64,000 bases of DNA, taken from Hippopus hippopus. Taxonomy: Eukaryota; Mollusca; Bivalvia; Cardiida; Cardiidae. The notes under the pieces are model-generated. The model worked only from the letters and a program-made list of their open reading frames with translations. It ran no database searches and had not been told where the DNA came from. Below are positions 54,678 through 64,000 of the stretch, one piece after another. The translations under genes and the position numbers were made by a program. Position 1 is the first letter of the stretch. Every line of letters begins with the position of its first letter. Location of the stretch: contig OX328111.1 of NCBI GenBank assembly GCA_946811185.2, positions 44,008,388 through 44,072,387 of the forward strand, read 5' to 3'.

Positions 54678-55030
54678 GTATATGGACTAAAAATATGGGA
54701 TGGGGTTTGAGAGTTTGCCCATATAGGTATATGACAAAAAAATTGAAATGAAGGCATGACGTTGTAGACTGGTAGGACCGATCTATGAATAGATGTGATG
54801 ATGCGAAGCCCGCCCCCGGCCACTTTTTGATTTTTGGGTTTGACCTAGAATTTGGCCTTATGATTATGGTTGACCTTTGACCATTGACCTTGAACTTAAT
54901 TATGTCCTAGAATTTGACCTTATGATTAAGGATGCCCTTTGACCTTAATTATAAGATTTTGATAGAAATTTTGGATGGTGGGATTTGACCGGGAAAGGGA
55001 TTGCCCCAGAACTGTCCGTTTTTATCTACT
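54671..55030 (-). repeat. Polinton right terminal inverted repeat
   Basis: Inverted copy of the left repeat, identical over 54786-55030. Its inner edge overlaps the last codons of PolB, whose stop codon lies at 54675-54677. Confidence 0.95.
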
Positions 55031-55036
55031 CATATT
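55031..55036 (+). repeat. Polinton target-site duplication, right (CATATT)
   Basis: CATATT directly follows the right TIR end ATCTACT and matches the left copy exactly. Confidence 0.95.
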
Positions 55037-55691
55037 TCTGTCACGAGATATGAGATAGCTATCATGATAATTTTACAAAACTATCGCGATAAATTAAAGT
55101 TTCCTGGAAATTTTATCGAGATTGTGAAAAGTTTCCTGAAAAAAATATCACGATAAACTTAATACTTTAACGCAAAATTTCTCAATCGTGCATGAAGCTG
55201 ACATGCAAGATAAAATTATCGTGATAGTTCTACCTGTTTCTCGATATCTATAAATAGAAAATTTATCATTTGGATGAACTCGGTAGTTTTTGACTTCACA
55301 AGACTGCAGTAAGTAAAAGTTCGAATAATTAATAATTGTAGCTTAATTGGCAAATTTTGACAAGACTCGAAATGAACAGAAGTCTGTAAAATCACAAAGA
55401 CGACTCGAAATGCCTCCTACGAACTTTAAAACCATTCAGGGAAAAGGGGAATTCATAAGGTTGAAGACGAAGATGTTCCGAAACCGTATCTAATTATAGA
55501 TACCCTGAATGTCAGTTATGGGCACGAACGCAAAAAAAATCATGATAAAAGGTAGAATTATCGCGATATTTTTATCGTGAAAATTTTTACTATCTAGATA
55601 ATATTTCCAGGAAACTTTGTTTTATCACGATAGTTTTCTAAAATTATCATGATAGCTATCTCGTATCTCGCGGCAGAAATATGCCATCATA

Positions 55692-56315
55692 GTTTCCCTT
55701 TCGGGAATCCCGTATACATGACTACGCTGTCAGCACAACATCCAAAATGGCGGCGTCGATCGATACGAGCCGTCCACAACACAAACATACAGAGTAGCCT
55801 GCACAATATTATTACTAGTTTCCGTTAATGGTTGTCACTAAAGCGGAAAGAATGGATTATTTTTGGAAATAAATGAATGTAGTAACATATATTATTGTTT
55901 ATTGTCATTCTAAAATGAATACACTGGGCTACAGCGAACCATCCCTTCGTCGGGTAAGTAAATTGTGAAGTGACGAAACTCATACATTGTTACGTTAAAA
56001 GGATAACCTAATTGTCGTTTGAGGCAACTAATGGTCGTTTACTTTGCCAACAAATCATTAAAATGCATACTTACTTACCTTGAAGTTGTTTTAATCCATG
56101 TTTAAGTAAAAATACGTTGAATGTCTATCGCAGTGGCATCATCAAGTTTAAGCCCCAAACTGCACGTTTTACCAAGGTTTCAATGATGCCAGGTTTCATT
56201 GAATTGAGGCACTTTGAAGGGAAAGTCTTTTTCATCAGCGTACTCAAATCGTGAGACCATAAAACAGGGAATTTTGCTTGATATACGTTGTAATGGAAAA
56301 ACTTTGTAGTATAAT
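55692..56315 (+). repeat. Right fragment of the same interspersed repeat
   Basis: It continues the repeat to an inverted terminal motif CTTTGTAGTATAATAA near 56303-56318. It matches an inverted copy at about 6446-7143, for example the AATGGCGGCG region and the TAATGGTCGTTT block. No coding gene is recognised. Confidence 0.7.
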
Positions 56316-56343
56316 AAATTCGATGTACGGTCAAGTGACATGG

Positions 56344-56505
56344 CACTTGGAAACTTGTTCACGGCTGTGGCGAATCATGTCGCCCCGAGCCTATCTCGCT
56401 TTGGAAACTTGTTCACGGCTGTGGCGAATCATGTCGCCCCGAGCATACCTTGCCTTCGGCTCGGGGCGAGATGATTCGCCACAGCCGTGAACAAGTTTCC
56501 AAGTC
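56344..56505. repeat. Two direct and one inverted copy of a 50-bp unit (fold-back cluster)
   Basis: The unit beginning GGAAACTTGTTCACGGCTGT occurs at about 56346 and 56401 in direct orientation. It occurs again inverted at about 56455-56502, ending GAACAAGTTTCC. Related sequence is also at 6376-6412 and 56928-56952. Confidence 0.8.
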
Positions 56506-56527
56506 CCCGTCCACATGACCGTACAAC

Positions 56528-56990
56528 TAATATTATTATACTGCAAAGAAATTTCTCGTGATCTGATTGGATAATATGCCCCGAACATATATATCATGTA
56601 CACTTGCAAAACCAAAGAAAAAGCAGTTTCCCTTTCGGGAGCCCCGTATACATGGCTACACTTTCAACACGACATCCAAAATGGCGGCGTCAATCAAGAT
56701 TAACATCAAGATTATACACCAAACTGCACGTTTTTCCAAGGTTTCAGTGACGTCAGTTCCCAGTGACGTCATTTTTCATTGAATTGGGGCACTCAGAAGG
56801 GAAATTCTACTTCGTACTCAATTTTTGAAAAAAAAAAAAAAAAAAAAACCAGGTGAATTTGGCTGAACACACGTTGGAATGGTAAAACTTTGCAGTATAA
56901 TAAATTCGGGGCGGCATTATTCTCCACAGCCGTGAACAAGTTTCCAAGTCCCCTGCCACCTGACCGTACAACTAATACTGTATCGATCAA
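56528..56990. repeat. Another copy of the TTATTATACTGCAAAG-type repeat, shortened
   Basis: It starts TTATTATACTGCAAAG at about 56530 and ends TTTGCAGTATAATAA near 56904, with the shared flank up to about 56980. Its interior is shorter than in the 6446-7143 copy. No coding potential. Confidence 0.6.
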
Positions 56991-57931
56991 GTCAAACCAT
57001 TCTGTTATCAGACAGCTTTCTTACTTTGAATGAGGCTTTCCGTTAAAGCAGTGTAAGCTTTTGTGCATAGACTATCTCAACTTGTTATAAGGCAGGGACA
57101 TTGAACTTCCTTTTCTGATTATAGTTTTAATAGTGTGTTGAAACATTTTTTTTCCGGGAATGAGGGGCTTGCAACTTCAAGACTTTGTTCATCTCTAGCA
57201 AACCATAGTTCTAGTAGGTTTGTATGTATAAGCGATCAAAATCTGAGAGATTTCAGTGACCTTAAACTTGATCATTTTTTCCTCTCGTCACATTTCAGAT
57301 ATTGTATCAATTTTTTGGTTCTGTAAGAGTCTCCTCATTTTCGAAGACACTTTCTATCGAGAGCGTAGTATGTCTCTGTGCTTAAGTTATAGCAACATGA
57401 GCCATGGAAGTGACTTTGAACTTCGTCCTCTTTTTTCTGATCGTAATTTGGATGATGTAATAAAAAATACAAATGCTCTCGGAGGGCTTCCATACTGTTA
57501 ATGACACTTCCCATAGACTCTTTTGCTTGTAGATGAAACTGACTTTCTTAGCAGCTTTAAACGCTTTTCCTTTTGAAATTAAAAGAAAAAAAAGTCATTT
57601 TGATCTTTGCATAGAATTCAGCAGCGGATGGAGCAGATCAAAGATCAGACTGTACGATCTATGCCATCCGCAACAGGTTCTTAGTTCGCGGAAGGTAGTG
57701 CAAGGGTTAAAACAGGGTATGTTTGCATGAATAAAATTTTGAATACAACTTCTGATAAGTCGACGGCCTTGAACTTGACCTATTTTCCCGATGAACAGTC
57801 GACTCGATAACTGCCCTAAATTATACAAATACACAACGTCGTTTTATTTTGTTTGATAGTTGTTTAACCTCGATTTCAACATATTTTTTTTCTGTAAATT
57901 TTAGTTGCCCAGTGCCTCTATCCAAATTTTC
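56991..57931. other. No recognised gene; diverged repeats
   Basis: Contains a block (GAAGACACTTTCTATCGAGA, CAGTGACCTTAAACTTGA) related to 39030-39140 and a family B remnant at about 57605-57720. No coding evidence. Confidence 0.5.
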
Positions 57932-58160
57932 CTTGATTGATTGAATGGTGTTTTACGCCGCTTTCAACATTGTTTCAGTCATATCACGGCGACAGCTCAC
58001 ATATTCATCTATTTCCTGGGTTTCATTAGTTCTAGGCTAGGGCTATGAAGTGTCTTGCCCAAATACAATCCCGCAAGAAAGCCCAGAGGATCCGATGAGG
58101 TTCGAACACGGGGCCTCCTGGTCACGAGTCCCACACTGTATCACTAAGCCACGCAGGACA
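57932..58160 (-). mobile_element. tRNA-derived SINE (same body as 29415-29654)
   Basis: Read on the minus strand: a tRNA-like head with GTGTTCGAACCTC, then the body with GGCAAGACACTTCATAGCC, GAGCTGTCGCCGTGATA and GCGGCGTAAAACACCATTCA. Confidence 0.78.
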
Positions 58161-58197
58161 CCTGTTTTCCTTGAGTCAATTGGACCATTAATTCACA

Positions 58198-58395
58198 CAA
58201 CACTTTTCTAAGGCTACTGCCTGCTTTTCCACATAAACATTGCCGAAACAATGGCCACTAGTAAGTCAGGTATGAATGTTGTCGCAATTACCATCATGAA
58301 TCCTCGGAAAGAAATTCGCCTTAGGGTTCGAACAAGCGACCTCCCCCTGGTCTCAAATCCTGAGCACTAACGACTGCGCAAGCGGACTTGGTTGC
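58198..58395 (-). mobile_element. tRNA-derived SINE, second type
   Basis: The minus strand has a head with TGCGCAGTCGTTAGTGCTCA and TTGTTCGAACCCT, followed by the body GATTCATGATGGTAATTGCG. Confidence 0.7.
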
Positions 58396-59999
58396 ACAAT
58401 ATGTCTGATCTTAGAACTTCATAGTCCGCTTTATTTCACGGGATATCGAAGCCAAACATGTAATGTATGCAGTGATTGAGTTTTGTTTTTATCGAAAGAA
58501 AAAGAAGAAACTAATCGTACTTGACGCTCAAATGTCTGACTTTTTCCTGTGTATCCATGGACTTAATTGACAACAATGTCCCGAAATACTTGCTTAATAC
58601 CATAAACATCCCCGTGGCTTACTACTCACATTCTGTCTCTCCCGCAGTTATCTCCCTTAATAAACTTTCAGATTATCATACCTTCCATAAGCCGTCTAAT
58701 TGACCCTTAGACTGCGGCCAAAACACAACAGACCTTTTGAGGTAAGAGATAAGCGCCAAATACATGTACATTTAAATGCACTATCAACGTTGTTATTTAC
58801 CAAAATGCCCTAGCAAAGCGGACAGTAAGGAAAATCAGACTGCACGTTCTGTGTAGTCCAGTCGTGATCTCTACTACTTGAAACGGAAATAAAAGTTGTG
58901 AAAGGCGCTCGAAGGGCTTTTTCAAATTATTTTAGCAGATCAATTCACGCATCCCATTCTCCTACAACTGTCCCGCCCAATACCACGCCCCTTTCAACGT
59001 AGAAAAAAGTCTCTTTGTTCAACGACCTCTCAGATTTTCACGATTCAAATCGATGTCTCCTTCACCTTTTTGATGACTCGTTTCCTATTTTAGCACCCTT
59101 TATTTCTTTTAATCTACACTAAGCCTAACCGATTCGATCTTTTTAATAAATAAACAATTCTTATATGTGTCCTGAAATCAATATGTACTCGATAATTACA
59201 GACAGTCATAAACCATTGTTATCTTTTTTATAAGTAACTCATTACATAGTTGTCTACACATAGTCACTTTACAATAAATGTCTACGTGTATTCACTGACA
59301 TTCTTATAGCATACAGTTCGAGAATTCCATCGTTTACAGACACCATGATATTGTTCAAAACACTGTCGATGCAGTCCCACTGCACAATTTGTGCGAACCA
59401 TGTTCGAATACCTTTAAGATAATGCACATGTTTTTTTTTTGCAGTTGTTTAGACGGTGCTGCATAAAAAATTCTTGTGGTTGTATCGAACGCCCTCTGGA
59501 ACATTCTTGGCGTCAGCACCAGGACACCCTTTCGGTCAACCAGTGATGGCGCGTGGTGTTTCCCGTGCTGGCAGTACTTCAACAATGTGTCTATCCACTC
59601 CTAGAAGACCTATAGATGTTTACATTCCGGCTTTTGTAAAAAAGGATATAGGAACCAGATCTGCTGTACTGCAAGGTCGATGCAATAGATAAAATGGGCC
59701 ATCACCACTTCTTTGACCTTATTGCCACTCAGTTTTTTTCTACGTACTGATCCATTCGGTCTATGTCACTCATTCTATTCTGTTGTAATGTTTGATGGCA
59801 TATGGTTGCTCAATGCGTATTTTGTATTTTTCTTATCGAGACCATCTTGAGGCTATTTGTAATGGCATTACCCTATATTGGTTAGAAACAACCTTTACAA
59901 TACTGCTGTTGTTCCATCTAACGACAACTTACCCGTTTTAGGCTTCATAAAGCTTATCGAAGGCACCGCTTGGTTCATTTTGTGTTTCTTTGACGGATC

Positions 60000-60433
60000 G
60001 TAGTAAATGACCCTCTGCACCACTGGACTTAATTGTGCCTCTGCAAGCAATACCCAAACTGCTGAGTTGTAAACAAAGCACAATAAACTGGAAAGGTTAT
60101 CAAATGTAAGATGATAAATGTTGTCCTTTTTCCAATTCGGCCAGTGGATCAACAACTGCTGTACAACCCATGCTAAGTTGATCGTCATCAGCTGGTTGCC
60201 CACGTGCTCCCTGGTAGGGTTCAAACATCAACGAATACTCTAATGGAGTGGTAAGGGCCAACATCTTGTTACCAAATCTTACAGATGTTTTTATCAATAT
60301 CTCCATCCTCATCACACCTATCCTCGTCTGTCGATAACATCGTCTACAGATGGAGGTTCTATGTGAATGTTGTGCTAGTTCATCTTCTAGCATAGGAAGA
60401 CCTTCATCTAAGTGGAATCTCCTACAAAGAAAT
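60000..60433 (-). pseudogene. Degenerate piggyBac-type transposase (PGBD-like)
   Basis: The minus strand reads HLDEGLPMLEDEL, then KTSVRFGNKMLALTTPLEYS, LMFEPYQGARG and MGCTAVVDPLAELEKGQH. After a frame change it reads IYHLTFDNLSSLLCF. This parallels the piggyBac catalytic core: a first Asp motif, IRFGYKLW..., FEPYQG, a VVLDL-type segment, then the FDNFFTS second Asp motif. Stops and frame changes break it and no third Asp motif is recognised, so it is a relic. The family moves DNA with TTAA target sites, relevant to MITE family A in this window. Confidence 0.6.
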
Positions 60434-60459
60434 ACAGAAGTAAGTATAGCGTACATGAA

Positions 60460-61774
60460 TTCTATAAATGAGAAATCTGCTATGTGCTGTTTTCACGACA
60501 CTTCTGTAAAGTCAAAAATGAACGTGGAAAAGGTTATTACTGATTGATTTATACTTTTGTATTGAAGAAAGTATTTACTATGGCATGTTTTTCACTCAAT
60601 GTTTATCTTAAAACATTTGTAAATGAAAGATTATACACACACCTTTAAATTGTAGACATCATAAAAGAACATTTCACAGAAAAAGCGTCCGTTTATTTGC
60701 ATCAAATACAAAACATGTGTGAAAATTATCCAGACTACTAAGGTGATTCTTAAAACAAAAACTAGTATTAATAATTAGTGGCAATAGGTGTGAGCATATG
60801 GTACTGTCCTTAAAGCTGGACACTAGGCACAATTGGGTTTTAATTGAACAATGATTAATTCCATTTGTCCCATATTTTGATTCTAAGAAAAAAAATCTGA
60901 TGAGGTACAACTTAAAATTGGTACAGGTAAGCAGACAGACAATCTCTGCCTGGGGCTGTTTTACAGCTACAGTCTGTGTCAATATTAATAGTTGTGGGCA
61001 AAACATGTATGAAGAAAAACAGATTTCAATTCTTTTTTATTTCATTATGTATATTTTATTCTCTTTAATTGATCAGCATTATCTGTCAAACAATACCACT
61101 GTAATCTTATCTTTTGAAAAATAGAAATACAAAATTGTCAATTTATCTTTGTTTTTATTTATTTTCTGTAAGGATTTTGTTATTTTTCATTTAACAATAA
61201 ATCATACACTTTGTTTCAGACAGACCATATATGCTGTTACTCTAAAACCACCACTAACTCCTACAGTTATTTGTCTTTTTTCTTTTTAATATGGGACAAA
61301 AGGGAGGATACCATAAGAATGTATATAAATGTATAAATATCCAATTAACAAAAAATCTTATCTATAACTTTAAAAATATTATCCATACTTAATCTTTGTA
61401 ACCATGATTTTGAAAAGTGGGTCTAAGTGTTGCATCTGTTTAAGGTATGTAAATCCAATTATAGGTTAAATAACAAAAACAAGAACTATCTATCTAAAAC
61501 GATAGACACCGAAAGAGGTCTTAAATAAAAAAGGAAATATTTAAATCATGATGATTTTTTGTAGCTCTATATAAAGAGGGAATGAGAGAGAGAGAGAATA
61601 ACAATTGCCTCTTTTCCCTACTTATTATCTATACTTTCGAAAAGTAGAAATCCTTATTAGATATACTTTAAGATTACATACTAATCTCTATCATCGCTGA
61701 AAAAGTTAAAATACCGCACACACATATTTCAAAATCGCATGACAATTTGGTCACTTATCCAAGCACTGACCTCA
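60460..61774. other. No recognised gene
   Basis: AT-rich sequence between the piggyBac relic and the 61.8-kb SINE. Only a short GA-rich tract near 61575 stands out. Confidence 0.5.
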
Positions 61775-62088
61775 GTGTTTGATTGATTGAATTTGCGTTT
61801 ATTTATCGTCGCCACCGGTTGCCCATATGGGCGACGCCCCCTGAAGGCTATTAGTATTGTTACGGGGGATAGTGCAGATACAGGACGAAACCCATCTTAA
61901 GTTACGCCTGGTTCTTTTACGTGCTCGGTGTATAGCACCGTCACACGGGACCTCCGTTTAACGTCTCATCCGAAAGACTATTAGTAATTTTAGATGGCCA
62001 GCCGTGGGGATCGAACCCACACCCTCAAGTGACTCGAAACATCACGTTCACGAGTCCTACGCTCTACCTATTGAGCTATGCGGGCTGG
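61775..62088 (-). mobile_element. tRNA-derived SINE with well-kept box A and box B
   Basis: The minus-strand head has TAGCTCAATAGGTAGAGC (box A) and GGGTTCGATCCCCA (box B). It is followed by a body with CGGAGGTCCCGTGTGACGGT and ends in a GATT-type tail at 61780. It is not a functional tRNA because the middle of the cloverleaf is distorted. Confidence 0.78.
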
Positions 62089-62284
62089 TCAGAACCTCAG
62101 TGTTTGTCGCTTAACTTCATTAGAGAGCTGCTTATAATACTTTACAGCTGTGACAGCTAGTCATTTTTGCCATTCCTTTTACCAAGAATTTCAATCATAG
62201 CATTAGATATTAATTTATTTACAAAAAGAAATACAATCGATCACGAGTTAGACATCTGAATTTTTTTTTTTTTTTAAAGTTATC

Positions 62285-62335
62285 ATAGTCATTATTATTA
62301 TTATTATTATTGTTACTATTATTATCATTATTGAT
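62285..62335 (+). repeat. Microsatellite (ATT)n
   Basis: TTATTATTATTATTATT with interruptions. Confidence 0.88.
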
Positions 62336-63354
62336 TCGACTGCGTTCGATTGCTACATTGAATACTGGTAGTTTCTCTTTTGATCGTCACGGAGATTTGA
62401 CCTGGTGACCTAGGTTTCGCCTCGAAGAGACCCGTTTTAGAGGTCGTTTGAAATATCATCAAACAAACATTCTAACCAAGTTTTGTGACTATACGACAGA
62501 GAATGTGGCCTCTAGAGCGGGCACAATGTAAAAATTGACGACGGACGACAGACACAGCACAATCACAAAAGCTCATCTTCAGCGCTTTGTGCTCAGGGTT
62601 ACCTTTGTCTAAAGTGCGTACGCACGAAATCAGCGTACGTAGTTTACTTATGCAAGCATCAAGTCTGAAAGCAAGTTTCACTGAACTGCATTACTTTACG
62701 ATTTGAGTGAATATTTGCATGACTTTATGCCAGCTCATATTTTTGGGTAAAGCTGGGATCGCATGTGTGCATGTTCAATTCTGAATGATTTGCATAAAGC
62801 TTCTAAGCTCAGTGAATAGCTGCTCAGGTGAGTTAGAAGGGCATTTCTTTCAAATTAAGAGAATTCTTCAGAATATAAGTTAGAGTGCAAATAAGACTGG
62901 TTAGAGAATATAATGACAGTCCTTGCCCAATTCTCAAGACTTTTCTAATTTGAAAGTAACGCACATTTTGATCGGCTAAACTTATTAGTTTAGCTTAGGC
63001 TAAACCAAATGAGCTGTACTCAGTGAAAAGAGATTTTAATGTATCTGCAAACTATATTGACCCAGTTCATCCCGAGCGGGTCTCACATGCTGACCTGGGT
63101 CAAATGCATGTCTAAGGATAGTTCTACCTTATGATACAGGTGGTAGGTTACCGGACAAAAGTTGACGGTTGAGCAGGGTGACAATGGATTGAGCACAGGT
63201 ATGTGTTACTTATCGGGTCATCTACGGATGAAAGTGAACCATTTTAACCTAGCCCGGATCTAGGAGGTAATGGTTTCTAATCGATCCTTACTGCGGTCTT
63301 CCTTCACACCCTTGGCAAAACGGCAGAACTGTTTGTTAGTTCCTTCGTTAAGTC

Positions 63355-63583
63355 TTAACTCTTTACCAAATGACAAAATTTTAGACTTGTCCAAATTGAA
63401 AGCATTTGCAGACGAAAAAATAAATGTGACTGAAAAATCAAAATTTGTGTTTGAAAGGGTAGAAAACATTGTGGGAAAAGGAGAAAATGCTGGTTACCAG
63501 CATTTTCTCCTTTTCCCACAATGTTTTCAAAAGGCTTCTTTCTCAGGGTCGTTAAAAGTCGGGATTGTGTGGTGAAGGGTTAT
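63355..63583. mobile_element. MITE family A copy
   Basis: TTAACTCTTTACCAAAT to GTGTGGTGAAGGGTTAT, with an almost perfect long core palindrome at 63460-63530. It is followed by a family B hairpin at about 63660-63735. Confidence 0.82.
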
Positions 63584-64000
63584 ACTGCTGAATAAACTGA
63601 TAATAAAACCCTGATTGTTGAGACTAAAAAAAAGTTGTTTTCGAGGGAAAAAAACTCTGAATCAGACAGTGCATATCTAAGATCAGACTGCACTTTCTGT
63701 GTAGTCTGGTCTTAGATCTAATCTGTCTTTAAAATCGCTCGAATTTAGGCTCAGCAGCCTAAGGGTTAAGGGAATATGCCACAGTTTCTTTTGTCTACGG
63801 ACAGATATTTTTCTTTTTCGACCTGATGTTATCATTATGTGTGCAGAGTGAAAAAATGAAAAAGAAATCACATGTTGCAGTGCAAGATACACTTCTCCAA
63901 AATTCTTGATAACTTTTGACAAAATAACAGTAAATAGGCTTTATTTAAAAAAAAAAAAAGAGTTCTATACGTAACAAATATTGAAGAAATAGAAGATATT

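Larger units (their letters stand above)
39265..55030. mobile_element. Complete Polinton/Maverick virus-like transposon, 15.8 kb
   Basis: The ends are AGTAGATAAAAACGGACAG and its inverted complement, as expected for AG...CT Polinton termini. They are flanked by identical CATATT at 39259-39264 and 55031-55036, the 6-bp duplication typical of this group. Inside are all Polinton hallmark genes: protein-primed PolB, retrovirus-like integrase, adenovirus-type protease, packaging ATPase, major and minor capsid proteins. Genes form two divergent blocks separated by a 33-bp promoter gap at 43956-43988. The element is visibly more AT-rich than its flanks. Identical outer TIRs suggest a recent insertion, although replication could also homogenise them. 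Confidence 0.97.
39251..55691. mobile_element. 669-bp inverted-repeat element split by the Polinton
   Basis: Its parts are 39251-39264 and 55037-55691. The left end TATGGTGGCATATTTCTG (read across the Polinton) mirrors the right end CAGAAATATGCCATCATA. The inverted arms continue for about 85 bp (CGAGATAYGAGATAGCTATC and onward). It is flanked by GTTTCC at 39245-39250 and 55692-55697. No coding capacity; the interior is rich in TATCGCGATA-like dyads. The Polinton entered 14 bases inside its left end. Confidence 0.85.

Noticed and set aside
59456..59692. 78-codon plus-strand frame near 59.5 kb
   Set aside because: No recognised motif and no support from the opposite strand; possibly part of an old repeat.

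Overview
The window is animal genomic DNA, most likely from a bivalve mollusc (inferred from a spliced vertebrate-type gene, dense hairpin-bearing MITEs and tRNA-derived SINEs). It holds one complete spliced host gene, one complete giant transposon, and repeat-filled sequence around them.

Region 1, positions 1015-19777, minus strand: a 15-exon gene for a sodium/solute symporter of the SLC5 (SGLT) family. Every exon joins the next in frame at GT-AG junctions, giving about 688 residues. Two decayed copies of the start of exon 13 lie in the intron just upstream of it. The introns are packed with at least four hairpin MITE families (called A-D here), SINEs and microsatellites.

Region 2, about 19.8-39.2 kb: no protein-coding gene recognised. 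It holds the same MITE families, a SINE inserted inside a MITE with a 12-bp target duplication, local duplications, two large fold-back repeats and a possible promoter plus noncoding exon near 31.8 kb.

Region 3, positions 39265-55030: a complete 15.8-kb Polinton/Maverick (virus-like self-synthesising transposon). It has about 360-bp terminal inverted repeats whose outer 245 bases are identical, and a perfect 6-bp target duplication (CATATT). A minus-strand block encodes a zinc ribbon, a phospholipase A2-like domain, an integrase with chromodomain, an adenovirus-type maturation protease and a long fibre-like protein built of phage-tail-fibre-type repeats. A plus-strand block encodes the packaging ATPase, minor capsid (penton-like) protein, a glycine-rich hydrophobic protein, a dUTPase-fold protein, a two-helix membrane protein, two uncharacterised conserved proteins, a small possibly DNA-binding protein, the double-jelly-roll major capsid protein, a SAP/NUMOD-like protein and protein-primed DNA polymerase B. 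Polymerase and integrase would copy and insert the element; ATPase, protease and capsid genes form a virion morphogenesis module. Most genes begin at a TATAAAAATG-like motif. Several reading frames break only at A-runs although the TIRs are identical, so the breaks are either assembly errors, very recent mutations or slippage sites.

Region 4, 55.0-64.0 kb: the Polinton sits inside the terminal repeat of a 669-bp inverted-repeat element, which itself sits inside another interspersed repeat (three nested insertions). Further right are SINEs, more MITEs and a degenerate piggyBac-type transposase on the minus strand near 60.0-60.4 kb. MITE family A has TTAA at both ends and CCCTTT/AAAGGG termini, as expected for piggyBac-mobilised elements.
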